Counted from the first letter of the stretch, positions 1 through 8,839 are shown. The stretch: 42,028 bases of DNA from Rhizobiales bacterium Ga0077530 (GCA_001464855.1 LNEA01000645.1:1-42028), one strand, 5' to 3'. Numbers and translations are program-made. The notes: generated from the letters alone by a model not told the origin.

Positions 1-849
1 TTGCGCCCGGATGTGCCGTTCCGCGTCGAGGCGACATGTAAAACTTCGAAGATCTATCATTCAGTCGCGGCGGCGCAGCGCATCGAGAAAGCGATCCGGG
101 CGGAGCTGGGTGCGACCGCCGCGCCTGACGCAGACGTGACGATCATGGCGCGCATCGAGGACGATCTCTGCACGATCAGCGTCGATACGTCGGGGGAACT
201 GCTGCACAAGCGCGGCTTCAAGGTCGCCGTCAACAAGGCGCCAATGCGCGAGACCATGGCCGCGCTGTTCCTGCGCCAATGCGGCTATACCGGCACCGAG
301 CCTGTCGTCGATCCGATGTGCGGCTCCGGCACGTTCGTGATCGAGGCGGCTGAGATTGCCGCTGGCCTCAAGCCAGGTCGCGAACGGCCCTTCGCCTTCG
401 AACAGCTTGCGACGTATGACGCCGCCGTGTGGGCTGAGATGCGCGCCGCGGCTCCTCAGGTAACGACCGCACTCCGCTTCTTCGGCAGTGATCGCGATGC
501 CGGCGCGATCGAGATGAGCCGTGCCAATGCCGCGCGTGCTGGCGTCGCCGACATCACCGAATTCAAGCAGCACGCCGTCAGCGATCTCTTGCCGCCGCCC
601 GGACCGCCCGGCCTCATCATCGTCAATCCACCATTCGGCGACCGCATCGGTGACAAATCGAAACTTCAGGCTCTCTACTGGGCCATGGGAGAGACATTGC
701 TGGCCAAATTTTCGGGCTGGCGCGTCGGCCTCATCAGCAATGAAGTCACCCTCGCGAGGGCAACCGGCCTACCGTTCAAACCGCCAGGCGCCCCCGTCGC
801 CAACGGCGGCTTACGCATTACGTTGTATGTGACCGATTCATTGCCCTGA
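1..849 (+). CDS. THUMP-type class I SAM-dependent RNA methyltransferase (RlmK/RlmL-like), 5' truncated
   Basis: The reading frame is open to the left edge, so the N-terminus lies outside the window and the TTG at base 1 is probably an internal leucine. The first ~75 residues resemble the end of a THUMP RNA-binding domain (RVEATCKTSKIYHS). The rest is a Rossmann methyltransferase: the SAM-binding motif DPMCGSGTF starts near residue 104 and the catalytic N-PP-F/Y-type motif NPPFGDR near residue 209. NPPF/Y motifs belong to N-methyltransferases acting on exocyclic base nitrogens, and the E. coli relative RlmL makes m2G in 23S rRNA. The exact target base cannot be read from sequence. The next gene starts 100 bases downstream in the same direction. 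Confidence 0.88.
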   Translation: MRPDVPFRVEATCKTSKIYHSVAAAQRIEKAIRAELGATAAPDADVTIMARIEDDLCTISVDTSGELLHKRGFKVAVNKAPMRETMAALFLRQCGYTGTEPVVDPMCGSGTFVIEAAEIAAGLKPGRERPFAFEQLATYDAAVWAEMRAAAPQVTTALRFFGSDRDAGAIEMSRANAARAGVADITEFKQHAVSDLLPPPGPPGLIIVNPPFGDRIGDKSKLQALYWAMGETLLAKFSGWRVGLISNEVTLARATGLPFKPPGAPVANGGLRITLYVTDSLP

Positions 850-949
850 GCCTGCGGATTAACCGCAATTGAAGCCGGATACTTGAATGTAAGATTTCGA
901 TAAGGCCCACAATCTATTCAATGGGGCGGTAGATATTGGGAGCGTGGCC

Positions 950-1885
950 ATGAAATCCATCCGTGTGCTTGCACTCGCTGTCGGTTTGGGCGTCCTGCTG
1001 GTGCCTCCAGCCGCCCGCTCCAGTGTTGCCGAGGTCCCCGCCCTCACGGCGAAGGTCAACGCCGCCATCGAGTGCATCAACCGCCTCTCGGAGCGGTCGC
1101 ATCTCTCGCGCCACCGTTACTTCAGTTGGGTCAGCAAGAACGGCCCGACTGGCAAGGAACGGATCATCTACGGCACCTACACGATCTACGACACCTCCGA
1201 CTGCCGGAAGAAAGTCGAGAAGGCGAACGCGCTCGCCCCGCACGAGCCCGAGTTCGAGGCGCTGGCATCGGCCTATGTCGAGGCGGTGACCGCGCTCGAG
1301 CCGCTGCTCAAGGAAGCGGACGATTACTACAGCCAGGAAAATTACAAGGATGACAGGATGGCCAAGGGCAAGGCCCTGCACCCGCGCCTGATCGCCGCCT
1401 GGGATACATTTGCGAAGGCCGATAAGAAACTGCGCATTGATCTCGACGTGCTGCAAGATCGCGACGCCGCTCGGCGGCTCGTCGAGATCGAACGAACCGA
1501 AGGCATCAAGGATCGATACCACATCGAAGCGGTGATGATCAGCGCCAAGCGCCTGTTGCGGGCGACCGAGGCTTCGCCGACAAATCTCGCCGCCATTACC
1601 GAGACGCTGAGCGGCTATGAAGCGATCGTCAAGGCGACCGAGGACTATGCTGCGGCCAACAAGGGCGCCAAGATCGGATCGAGTTTCATCAACGACGCGA
1701 AATCGTTCCTGACCACAAGCAAGCAGTTGATGCGCCGCATCCGTGACAAGACCCCTTACAGCCAAGGCGAGAAGATGATCCTCAACACGGGGAGCGGCGG
1801 CTGGATGATCGAGGGCTCGCCGGCACGCCTGACGCGGGACTACAACCAGCTCATCGGCAGCTACAATCGCGGCTCTCGATTCTAA
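950..1885 (+). CDS. YiiG-family exported protein (DUF3829)
   Basis: A 311-residue protein with an N-terminal signal peptide: MKSIRV, then a hydrophobic stretch ending near PPAARSS. The mature part is charged and largely helical. It contains ECINRLSERSHLSRH followed by a Ser/Trp segment and matches the DUF3829/YiiG pattern of periplasmic or lipoprotein proteins of unknown function. No lipobox cysteine is evident, so it is probably soluble in the periplasm. ATG 950 is chosen because GGGAG (938-942) lies 7 bases upstream. A GTG at 944 is in frame but too close to that site. It stands alone: the upstream gene ends 100 bases earlier and downstream lies a gene relic on the other strand. Confidence 0.75.
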   Translation: MKSIRVLALAVGLGVLLVPPAARSSVAEVPALTAKVNAAIECINRLSERSHLSRHRYFSWVSKNGPTGKERIIYGTYTIYDTSDCRKKVEKANALAPHEPEFEALASAYVEAVTALEPLLKEADDYYSQENYKDDRMAKGKALHPRLIAAWDTFAKADKKLRIDLDVLQDRDAARRLVEIERTEGIKDRYHIEAVMISAKRLLRATEASPTNLAAITETLSGYEAIVKATEDYAAANKGAKIGSSFINDAKSFLTTSKQLMRRIRDKTPYSQGEKMILNTGSGGWMIEGSPARLTRDYNQLIGSYNRGSRF

Positions 1886-1897
1886 AGGTCACGCTGG

Positions 1898-1978
1898 TCA
1901 ATCGAGGAACGACCGCACGATCTCGATCGTCGCCTTCGGATTTTCTTCCATGATCCAGTGGCCCGAGTCCGGCACGAC
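1898..1978 (-). pseudogene. Relic of an alpha/beta hydrolase gene (C-terminal ~26 codons only)
   Basis: On the minus strand the last 26 codons before the TGA at 1898-1900 read VVPDSGHWIMEENP and then a helix ending IVRSFLD. This is the typical C-terminus of epoxide-hydrolase-like alpha/beta hydrolases, with the catalytic His in SGHW. Upstream in the same frame the similarity fades within about 10 codons and no nucleophile elbow or oxyanion motif is found. The rest of the gene appears deleted, and the MFS gene now starts at 2147 on the other strand. It is most likely a degraded remnant with no function. Confidence 0.6.
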
Positions 1979-2146
1979 CGCTTCGTCTGGCTCGCTCGAG
2001 TGGAATTGTAGGGCGCTCCCTGCCGCACTGTCGACATTTTCGGAGCCGACCCAGTGCAGACCTGCGATGCGCCGGCTCCACCCCTCCCATGCGCCACGCC
2101 TTTCACAGTTGACGCGCGCGCCGGCCCCGGCCATTGCTCCCCGGCC

Positions 2147-3346
2147 ATGACAGCCACCCTCGCCAACGCCGCGCAACGCCCGCTCCTGCCGATCCTCGTC
2201 GCGCTGAGCGGCGCGCATCTGTTGAACGACCTCATCCAGTCGATGATCCCGGCGATGTATCCGCTGATCAAGGAGGCGTATCAGCTCGACTTCGCGCATG
2301 TCGGCTTGATCACGTTGGCGTTCCAAGTGACGTCATCGCTGCTGCAGCCGTTGCTCGGGTACGTCACCGATAAGAGGCCATGGCCGTACGCAATGGTGGC
2401 CGGCATGTGCTCGACGCTTGCCGGTCTGCTCGGGCTGGCGTTCGCACCCAACTACGCGACGGTTCTCGTCGCGGCCGGACTGGTCGGGCTCGGGTCGGCG
2501 GTGTTCCACCCGGAAGCGACGCGCATGGCGCGACACGCAGCGGCCGGCCAGCACGGTTTTGCGCAGGGCATTTTCCAGATCGGCGGCCACGCCGGCTATG
2601 CGATGGGTCCGCTCCTCGCCGCCCTGATCGTGGTGCCGCGCGGCCAGCAAAGTCTCGCATGGGTGTCGGTAGTGGCACTTATCGCCATGGTGCTGATGGC
2701 GTGGACCGGCACGCGTTATGCCGAAATGCGCCGCTCTCAGGTGGCCGCTGCCAAGGACCAACCCGCAGAGACTCCCACGCCGTCCGCTGGCGCACACGTC
2801 CTGCTGGCGATGACGATTTTGATCGTGCTGCTGTTCTCGAAGAATGCCTACACGGCAGCGTTCACGTCGTACTACACGTTCTACCTGATCGAGCGGTTCG
2901 GCGTGACCGTGCAGCTCTCGCAGATCATGTTGTTCCTCTACCTGTTCGTCGGCGCGTTCGGCGTCATCGTCGGCGGCATGGTCGGCGACCGCGTCGGCCG
3001 CCACCGCATCATCTGGATCTCGATCCTCGGGGCGCTGCCGTTCGCACTCATTCTGCCCTATGCGGACCTGTTCTGGACGGGCGTCCTCAGCGTCGTGATC
3101 AGCCTGATCATGGCTAGCGCGTTCGCCTCGATCCTCATCTATGCGATTGATCTCGTGCCGCACCGCGTCGGCCTCGTCGGCGGCTTGTTCTATGGGTTGG
3201 CCTTCGGACTCGGCGGGCTGGCGGCAGCGGCTCTCGGACTGCTGGCCGACAAGATTGGCATCATCGCCGTCTTCAAGATCTGCGCATGGATGCCGGCCCT
3301 AGGCCTGCTGACGTTCCTGCTGCCGCGGACGTCAAACGTCCGCTAA
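2147..3346 (+). CDS. fsr: MFS exporter, fosmidomycin-resistance (Fsr) type
   Basis: A 399-residue protein with about 12 membrane helices. It follows E. coli Fsr closely along its length: LSGAHLLNDLIQSMIPAMYP near the start, SSLLQPLLGYVTD in the loop between helices 2 and 3, the VFHPEATRMAR segment, GIFQIGGHAGYAMGPLLAA, SSYYTFYL-like TSYYTFYLIERFG, and GDRVGRHRIIWISILGALPF. Fsr is an inner-membrane proton-driven efflux pump that exports fosmidomycin, but its natural substrate is unknown. ATG 2147 is chosen because family similarity begins right after it and the in-frame sequence upstream (2054-2146) is Pro/Cys-rich and unrelated. It is monocistronic, with an alpha/beta hydrolase relic upstream on the other strand. 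Confidence 0.88.
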   Translation: MTATLANAAQRPLLPILVALSGAHLLNDLIQSMIPAMYPLIKEAYQLDFAHVGLITLAFQVTSSLLQPLLGYVTDKRPWPYAMVAGMCSTLAGLLGLAFAPNYATVLVAAGLVGLGSAVFHPEATRMARHAAAGQHGFAQGIFQIGGHAGYAMGPLLAALIVVPRGQQSLAWVSVVALIAMVLMAWTGTRYAEMRRSQVAAAKDQPAETPTPSAGAHVLLAMTILIVLLFSKNAYTAAFTSYYTFYLIERFGVTVQLSQIMLFLYLFVGAFGVIVGGMVGDRVGRHRIIWISILGALPFALILPYADLFWTGVLSVVISLIMASAFASILIYAIDLVPHRVGLVGGLFYGLAFGLGGLAAAALGLLADKIGIIAVFKICAWMPALGLLTFLLPRTSNVR

Positions 3347-3450
3347 GCGATTAAAGACCGGCGCGTCTTGACTTATCGCTACCGCTCCGACATTCGATCG
3401 CGCCATGAGAGCGCCGGGGCAACCGACGCCAGGCAGCCGGGAGTTGATCG

Positions 3451-4302
3451 ATGCCCACGCCCTCCATTCCCGTCAGCGCCACCGTCGCCGACCTCCGCGC
3501 GCGCGTCGGCACCTGGCGCCGCGAAGGTCGCCGGATCGCACTGATCCCAACGATGGGCGCGCTCCACGAGGGGCACATATCGCTGGTGCGGCTCGCGCGC
3601 GAGACCTGCGACCGGGTCGTCACGTCGATTTTCGTCAACCCGACGCAATTTGCGCCAACGGAGGATTTCTCGACGTACCCGCGCACCTTCGACGACGATT
3701 GCGATCAGCTTGCGCGCGCGGACTGCAACCTCGTATGGGCGCCCGGCGTGCGTGAAATGTATCCGGAGGGCTTCGCGACGCGGATTGTTCCGGAAGGCGC
3801 GGCTGAAGGACTCGAGACCGACTTCCGCCCGCACTTCTTCGGCGGCGTCGCGACCGTGTGCGCGAAGCTATTCCTGCAGGTGGCGCCGGACATCGCGGTG
3901 TTCGGTGAGAAGGATTTCCAGCAGCTCGCGGTGATCCGCCAGATCGTCCGCGACCTCGACTTGCCACTCGCGATCGTTGGCGCACCGACCATGCGCGAGG
4001 CCGACGGGCTCGCGATGTCGAGCCGCAACCGCTACCTTACCGCTGACGAGCGCCGTATCGCGCCGCTCGTCCATCGCGTGATCGCGGAAGTCGCGGAACG
4101 CGTGAAGTCCGGGATCAGCGTCGACGCCGCCTGCGCCGACGCCGCCGCCACGCTCACCGCGGGCGGTTTCCGCAGCATCGACTACGTCGCGGTGCGCGAT
4201 GCGGCGACGCTCAAGCCATATGATCCCGCAGGCGGGGCCGGCCGCGTCCTCGTCGCAGCTTGGCTCGGCAAGACGCGCCTCATCGACAACATCGCGATCT
4301 GA
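3451..4302 (+). CDS. panC: Pantothenate synthetase (pantoate--beta-alanine ligase)
   Basis: PanC condenses pantoate and beta-alanine with ATP to form pantothenate, the precursor of coenzyme A, in the cytoplasm. At 283 residues it has normal length. Motifs in order: PTMGALHEGHISLV (ATP-binding HxGH) near residues 30-43, SIFVNPTQFAP, EDFSTYPRT, FRPHFFGGVATVCAKLF, DIAVFGEKDFQQL, and MREADGLAMSSRNRYL (the second nucleotide-binding signature). GGGAG at 3439-3443 lies 7 bases before the ATG. panB is not adjacent, so panC is separated from its pathway partner. It is convergent with the antiporter gene, 16 bases away. Confidence 0.97.
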   Translation: MPTPSIPVSATVADLRARVGTWRREGRRIALIPTMGALHEGHISLVRLARETCDRVVTSIFVNPTQFAPTEDFSTYPRTFDDDCDQLARADCNLVWAPGVREMYPEGFATRIVPEGAAEGLETDFRPHFFGGVATVCAKLFLQVAPDIAVFGEKDFQQLAVIRQIVRDLDLPLAIVGAPTMREADGLAMSSRNRYLTADERRIAPLVHRVIAEVAERVKSGISVDAACADAAATLTAGGFRSIDYVAVRDAATLKPYDPAGGAGRVLVAAWLGKTRLIDNIAI

Positions 4303-4318
4303 AGTCGCGGCGACCGAC

Positions 4319-5989
4319 TCAGGCCGCCTTACCGAGGCGGAAGGTCAACGGGACACCGCCCAGCAGAACCTTGTCGCCGTCCTTCAGAACGGTGTGTTCC
4401 AATACCTCGCCGTTGATGACGATCGGATTGGCGGCCGAGCGATCGGCAGTCTGATTGTGAAGTTCGAAGGTGCCGCCGTCGCTCAACGTCAACAGCGCAT
4501 GATGGCGCGACACGCGAACGTCGTTGATGCGGATGTCGTCACCGCTGTGACGCCCGACCACGACGCGGGGACTGGTGATCACCGCAGAACCGTACTCGGG
4601 ATTGTCGAAAACGAGCGTCGCAAGGATCGGCTTGTCCGGCGCCACGGGATCTTCGGCGACGCGAGGCTCATCCGGCCGCACCATCGGGACGACACTCGTG
4701 CTGCCCTCGACCATGCTTTCACCGTAGCGCTTGACCAGCACGCGCGCGAACGGCACCGGCAGCCCCGTCGAGAACATGCACATGAGCACGGCGGCGGAGA
4801 ACATCAGCGGCGAGACGATGCCGCGCTCGAGGAACACGACGCAGACGATCAGGCCCATCAGACCTTTGGTCTGCAGGAAGAGCCCCACCGCCGCCGCGAA
4901 CGGCCACGGCTCACCCGACATTCGAGCTGCGATGCCGTGTCCGGCCATCTTGCCGACCACGCACAGGAACGAGCTGATGATGAAGAGTAGCCAGACGTTG
5001 ATGTCACCGATCGCAAAATCTGTCTTCAAGCCGGTATTGAGGAAGAAGAACGGCATCAGCACGAGGCTGGTTGGCCGATCCAGGCTGTGCGCCGCCATCT
5101 CGCGCACCTTGTCAGGCAGGAAGACGCCAGCGACGAACGCGCCGAGAACCGGGTGCAGCTCGGTGATCGAAGTGATCGCCGACGCGACGAAAATTGAAAG
5201 TGCCGCGAGGGTCATGACGGCGCTTTCGGGCGCCGCCTTCGCCATCATCCGCTCCAATATTGGATTGGCCACGAACAGAACGAATCCGATGCTCAGCCCG
5301 CCGCCGAGGAGCGCGATGGCGCACGCGCGGTACAAGCTGCCGGTGCCCGTGAGCGCGAGAACGACAGCGAGCCCAATCCACATCATCGTATCGGCAAGAC
5401 CGGCAGAGGCCAACGAGTAGGCGCCGATCCGGCGTTGCGTCAGCCCAAGCTCACGCAGGATGAGCGCAAGAATGGGCAGGGCTGAAACGGCGATCACGAG
5501 GCCGTAAGCGAGGGAAAAGGAAAATAGGTTTGTGTTGACGCCCTTGGAAGCGGGGATCGCGGCATAGATGAGGGCGCCGCCGGCCATGCCGAACGCCCAG
5601 CCGAACAGCATGCCGACAATGCCCGTGAGTGCGATGCTGCGGCCGGATTTGGCGATGAGTTCCTTGTCGGCGTCGGCGCCGGCGAGGAAGCCGAAGAGAC
5701 AGACGGCGATGGTTGCCAGCGCCGCGATACCGTCGGTACGATTGACCAGCTTCTCGCCCTGCTTGACGACACCGAACAGGGTATGAAAGAGCTCAGGCGC
5801 AAAAGCCCCGAACAGTGCCGGGCCGAGCAGCACGCCGCAGAAAATCTGAACGACACCGAGCGGGAACCACCTGCCGAGTTGCGCCGTCCGCCATAGCAGG
5901 TAGGGAATGAGGATGACGATACAGGCTTGAATGAGGAGAATATTGGCGGGCTTCATCGCCCGCAGCATCTGCATCAGTTCATCGATCAT
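4319..5989 (-). CDS. CPA2-family cation/proton antiporter fused to a C-terminal FHA domain
   Basis: A 556-residue inner-membrane protein. Residues ~15-420 form a Kef/NapA-like exchanger with about 12 helices. The N-terminal LGVVQIFCGVLLGP segment, the STELHPVLGAFVAGVFLP-like core (ITELHPVLGAFVAG) and LNTGLKTDF are typical of the CPA2 family. After a linker rich in V, P and D (residues ~430-445) comes a complete FHA domain: VVVGRHSGDDIRI, then SRHHA, then the conserved N and NG (VINGEV). FHA domains bind phosphothreonine peptides. Many CPA2 proteins carry a nucleotide-sensing RCK/TrkA-N domain at this place, so the FHA domain probably replaces that control input. The gene follows the FHA protein gene (6218-6799) in the same direction, with a kinase and phosphatase nearby. 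The ion (K+ or Na+) cannot be told. Confidence 0.88.
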   Translation of the reverse strand: MIDELMQMLRAMKPANILLIQACIVILIPYLLWRTAQLGRWFPLGVVQIFCGVLLGPALFGAFAPELFHTLFGVVKQGEKLVNRTDGIAALATIAVCLFGFLAGADADKELIAKSGRSIALTGIVGMLFGWAFGMAGGALIYAAIPASKGVNTNLFSFSLAYGLVIAVSALPILALILRELGLTQRRIGAYSLASAGLADTMMWIGLAVVLALTGTGSLYRACAIALLGGGLSIGFVLFVANPILERMMAKAAPESAVMTLAALSIFVASAITSITELHPVLGAFVAGVFLPDKVREMAAHSLDRPTSLVLMPFFFLNTGLKTDFAIGDINVWLLFIISSFLCVVGKMAGHGIAARMSGEPWPFAAAVGLFLQTKGLMGLIVCVVFLERGIVSPLMFSAAVLMCMFSTGLPVPFARVLVKRYGESMVEGSTSVVPMVRPDEPRVAEDPVAPDKPILATLVFDNPEYGSAVITSPRVVVGRHSGDDIRINDVRVSRHHALLTLSDGGTFELHNQTADRSAANPIVINGEVLEHTVLKDGDKVLLGGVPLTFRLGKAA

Positions 5990-6217
5990 CCGACGCCGCG
6001 CCCCAACCGCTCAATGTGAGAAAATCAATCGCCTGCGTCGTTGGACAGCAAATAGGCCCGTCCGTTGGTGCAAGGCGCACACTCAAAGTTCGACGGGCGC
6101 ACATCGCGCCAGCCGGTAACACATGAACTCGAACTGGACTGCCCACCCGACACTCGGCGACCCGTCACATTCGGTAGGAGATCACTAGGGACTGAATTCG
6201 TAGAACGGCGCGGAGAC

Positions 6218-6799
6218 CTACTTCAGCTCGCCCCAGTCGAAGTCGGGTCCGCACAACGGCACGAACAGAAGCGTCGTACGCCCCATCATCACCTTATCGT
6301 GCGGCTTGAGATCGACATTGGACGTGAGCGCTGCATCGTTGTGATAGACGAGGTTCGGCCGCTCGAGATTGGGCACGAGTTGATACGACCGCTTGCGCTC
6401 GTCGTAGGTGAGAAACGCCTGCTTCTCGCCCGAAATCGCATCGTCGCCGAAGTCGATCGGAACCCGCTGGCTGCCGGAACGGCCGATGGTATTGCTGCCC
6501 TTGAAGATCGGCCTGAAGTTGCCCTTGCCGGGGCCGTCGAGAACGACCAGCCAACCGACCACCGGATCTGCACGCGTGCTCTCGTAGCCCACGGTCTCGT
6601 AACCGAGGATGCGCGTGTGTCCGCTTTCGGCCGCAGCACGCGGAGCCGACGCAGCCGGCGATTGGATCGGTGATGGCGTCGCAAGATGCGTCGCCGCTCC
6701 GCCGCTGTCATGATTGCCGAGGACGCGTGTTTCTTCCTCGGCCATATCGCGGCGATGGCCGCCTCCGGCACCCTTGCCGTCACGTGAGGGCTGCTTCAT
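6218..6799 (-). CDS. FHA-domain phosphothreonine-binding protein
   Basis: A 193-residue cytoplasmic protein. Residues ~1-75 are a low-complexity Gly/Ala/Pro/Ser region with two near-identical motifs, EETRVLGN around T24 and GHTRILGY around T62. Residues ~80-190 form an FHA-like domain: VVGWLVVLDGPGKG, then NTIGRSGSQRV, DFGDDAISGEKQAF, LERPNLVYHND, and the end LLFVPLCGPDFDW, which is typical of a bacterial FHA subfamily. The usual SxxH of the FHA pocket reads SGEK here, so the phosphate pocket may be altered. By analogy with GarA-type proteins, the TR motifs are likely kinase targets that the FHA domain could bind itself. AGAGGT (6805-6810 on the plus strand) precedes the ATG. The kinase gene is divergent, 327 bases away. 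Confidence 0.85.
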   Translation of the reverse strand: MKQPSRDGKGAGGGHRRDMAEEETRVLGNHDSGGAATHLATPSPIQSPAASAPRAAAESGHTRILGYETVGYESTRADPVVGWLVVLDGPGKGNFRPIFKGSNTIGRSGSQRVPIDFGDDAISGEKQAFLTYDERKRSYQLVPNLERPNLVYHNDAALTSNVDLKPHDKVMMGRTTLLFVPLCGPDFDWGELK

Positions 6800-7126
6800 G
6801 GTCGACCTCTTTACAGTTCTTCAAAAGTCATGGTGGCGAGCATTATCGTGCGCCTAAACGGGCCTCGGAGACAAGCACTACCCAGACTCGGCGAACTCGG
6901 GCAAGATCATGTCGCTGGATGGAAAAAACAAGCAATCGAGAGACCAAATCAACGTGAACACCCCGATCGATTGCAGTGCCATTGGCCATCCGGGCACCAC
7001 GAAGTCTGCACTGCGTCTTGCGAAGCGCAACGACGGCATGGCCCGGAAGTGCTATTCCCCGAACCTGTGACGGCGTGCGGTTTAGAAGTTAAAGTTGATT
7101 AACGGGCGCGACCGCGGGGCAGCAAG
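6800..7126. other. Divergent intergenic region between the FHA protein and the kinase
   Basis: 327 bases lie between two divergent starts and must hold the promoters of both halves of the signalling island. Base composition is closer to 55% GC than the flanking genes. Short open frames here show no family-like sequence. I could not pick a convincing -35/-10 pair on either strand. GGGG at 7116-7119, 7 bases before the GTG at 7127, is the likely kinase ribosome-binding site. Confidence 0.5.
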
Positions 7127-8764
7127 GTGAGTCGTCAACCGCTTCCTAGAAATACTATCCTGGGGTCTGGCCTCGATCAATACAGGATCGACAGCGTCCT
7201 GGGGCCGGGCGGCTTCGGCATCACGTATCTCGCCGAGAGCCTGCGCATCCATCGCGAAGTCGCGATCAAGGAATACTTCCCCGCCGAGTTCGCCTACCGC
7301 GATGGCGCGACGACGGTCCAGCCGTTGCGATCCGGGGGCCGCGATCTGTTCGCGGACGGTCTACGCTATTTTGTCGAGGAGGCCCGTGTCCTCGGCCGCT
7401 TCCGTCATGAACACATTGTCCGGGTAATCGGCCTGATCGAGCAGTTCGGCACCGCCTACATGGTGCTGGAGTTCGAGGAAGGGGTGAGCTTCAAGCGCTG
7501 GCTGCAGCAGCTCGGCCGGGCACCGACGCAATCGGAACTCGACGCGGTGCTCGAACCGATCCTGTCGGCGCTCGATACCATTCACGCCCAGCAGCTCTTT
7601 CACCGCGACATCGCCCCCGACAACATCATCATCCGCCCCAACGGCAAACCGGTACTGATCGACTTCGGCGCCGCCCGCCATTTCGCGCGCGAGAATAGCC
7701 ATACGCTCGGGGCAATCGTGAAATCGGGCTACTCGCCGCCCGAGCAGTACACCCTCGACACCAAGCTGCAGGGAGCCTGGAGCGACGTCTACGCGTTGGC
7801 GGCAACGATGCACCATGCGCTGATGGGCCGGCCTCCCGAGGAAGCCTCGAAACGTCAGCTCCACGACACGACGTTGCCGATCGAGGATCACCTGGAGCCA
7901 GTGCTCCTGAGCAGGTATCGCCCGGCGTTTCTCGATGGCGTCAATGCCGGCCTCGCCCTGAAACCGCGGGAACGCCCCGCAACGATCGCCGAATGGCGCC
8001 CGATGCTGATGGGAGACGCGCACGGGGGGCATGCGCACGGGAGCGGGTCCGACAATCGATCCGGCGCGCACGAGCATCGCAATGGGCTTGCTTCCGCCGT
8101 GCATCGCCACACCCGCTCGACCGGCAGAAGCGACGAAACTGGGACAGTCGAGGAGCCACGCACCCAACCCCGGCTCGCGGACGCTGCCCCATTTCCCTCT
8201 TCGCCGAGCGGGGAATCCGGCTCAGGGCTCGCTTCGGCAGTTCAGGCCCTAGCGCTGGCGGCGGCGGCGCTCGGCGGGGTCGGGTTTTTCTGGTTTGGCG
8301 GCGTAGCTCACACCGCGAGTTGGGGAAGCGCGATTGCGTTTATCGTGTCCCTCGGCATCTTTGTTGCTGCCGGCATTGTCGACCTGAACTGGCGTAGTGA
8401 CGGTCTGGACCCGCTTGGCCAAGGGCATTTGCCCAATACCGCCGCCGTTGCGGTGCTGGCATTAGCGGCATTCTGGTTGCCACCGTTCGTGCTGCCGACC
8501 TACTATTTGTCGGCAGCACTGATTGTTTTGGCCGCGCTGAGTTGGCTCGCACCGCGAAGCAGGCTCGTCGCGGGTGGCGTTGTGATTGTCTGCGTGGCGC
8601 ATCTGGTGCTGGCCTTGTGGGTGCTTGCGGCGCAGCCGTTCGGCGCCAACACGTTTGTGATGCTGTTGGGGATTGGTCTCGCTGTTCTTGCGGGACTGAG
8701 CATGGGGGCGGCCGGAATGTGGATGCGGCGAGGCGCGTTGCGGCAAGATGGGGCAAACGCATGA
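7127..8764 (+). CDS. Membrane-anchored bacterial Ser/Thr protein kinase (Hanks type)
   Basis: A 545-residue protein. The kinase domain spans residues ~17-290. It has the glycine loop LGPGGFGITY (25-34), catalytic Lys48 in VAIKEYF, a Glu at 84/85 for the alpha-C salt bridge, HRDIAPDN (159-166, catalytic Asp161 and Asn166), DFGAAR (179-184) and SGYSPPEQYT in the activation segment. HRDIAPDN in place of HRDLKPxN is a variant seen in a bacterial subfamily. After a His/Gly/Ser-rich linker (~295-370), residues ~372-531 form about six hydrophobic helices with short loops and no extracellular PASTA or other sensor. The kinase thus sits on the cytoplasmic face of the membrane. Its substrates are plausibly the FHA proteins and the antiporter. 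The PP2C gene follows 75 bases later. Confidence 0.93.
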   Translation: MSRQPLPRNTILGSGLDQYRIDSVLGPGGFGITYLAESLRIHREVAIKEYFPAEFAYRDGATTVQPLRSGGRDLFADGLRYFVEEARVLGRFRHEHIVRVIGLIEQFGTAYMVLEFEEGVSFKRWLQQLGRAPTQSELDAVLEPILSALDTIHAQQLFHRDIAPDNIIIRPNGKPVLIDFGAARHFARENSHTLGAIVKSGYSPPEQYTLDTKLQGAWSDVYALAATMHHALMGRPPEEASKRQLHDTTLPIEDHLEPVLLSRYRPAFLDGVNAGLALKPRERPATIAEWRPMLMGDAHGGHAHGSGSDNRSGAHEHRNGLASAVHRHTRSTGRSDETGTVEEPRTQPRLADAAPFPSSPSGESGSGLASAVQALALAAAALGGVGFFWFGGVAHTASWGSAIAFIVSLGIFVAAGIVDLNWRSDGLDPLGQGHLPNTAAVAVLALAAFWLPPFVLPTYYLSAALIVLAALSWLAPRSRLVAGGVVIVCVAHLVLALWVLAAQPFGANTFVMLLGIGLAVLAGLSMGAAGMWMRRGALRQDGANA

Positions 8765-8839
8765 GACGCGATCGCTACCGCGCCGGCATGAGACCTGTCG
8801 GGATTTCGGCTTCTCAGCTCAAGTCTTGGGGCGGGCGCC

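Noticed and set aside
6830-7102. A 90-codon plus-strand frame in the FHA-kinase intergenic region
   Set aside because: Composition is rich in His, Gln, Cys and Arg, there is no Shine-Dalgarno, and the region must hold divergent promoters.
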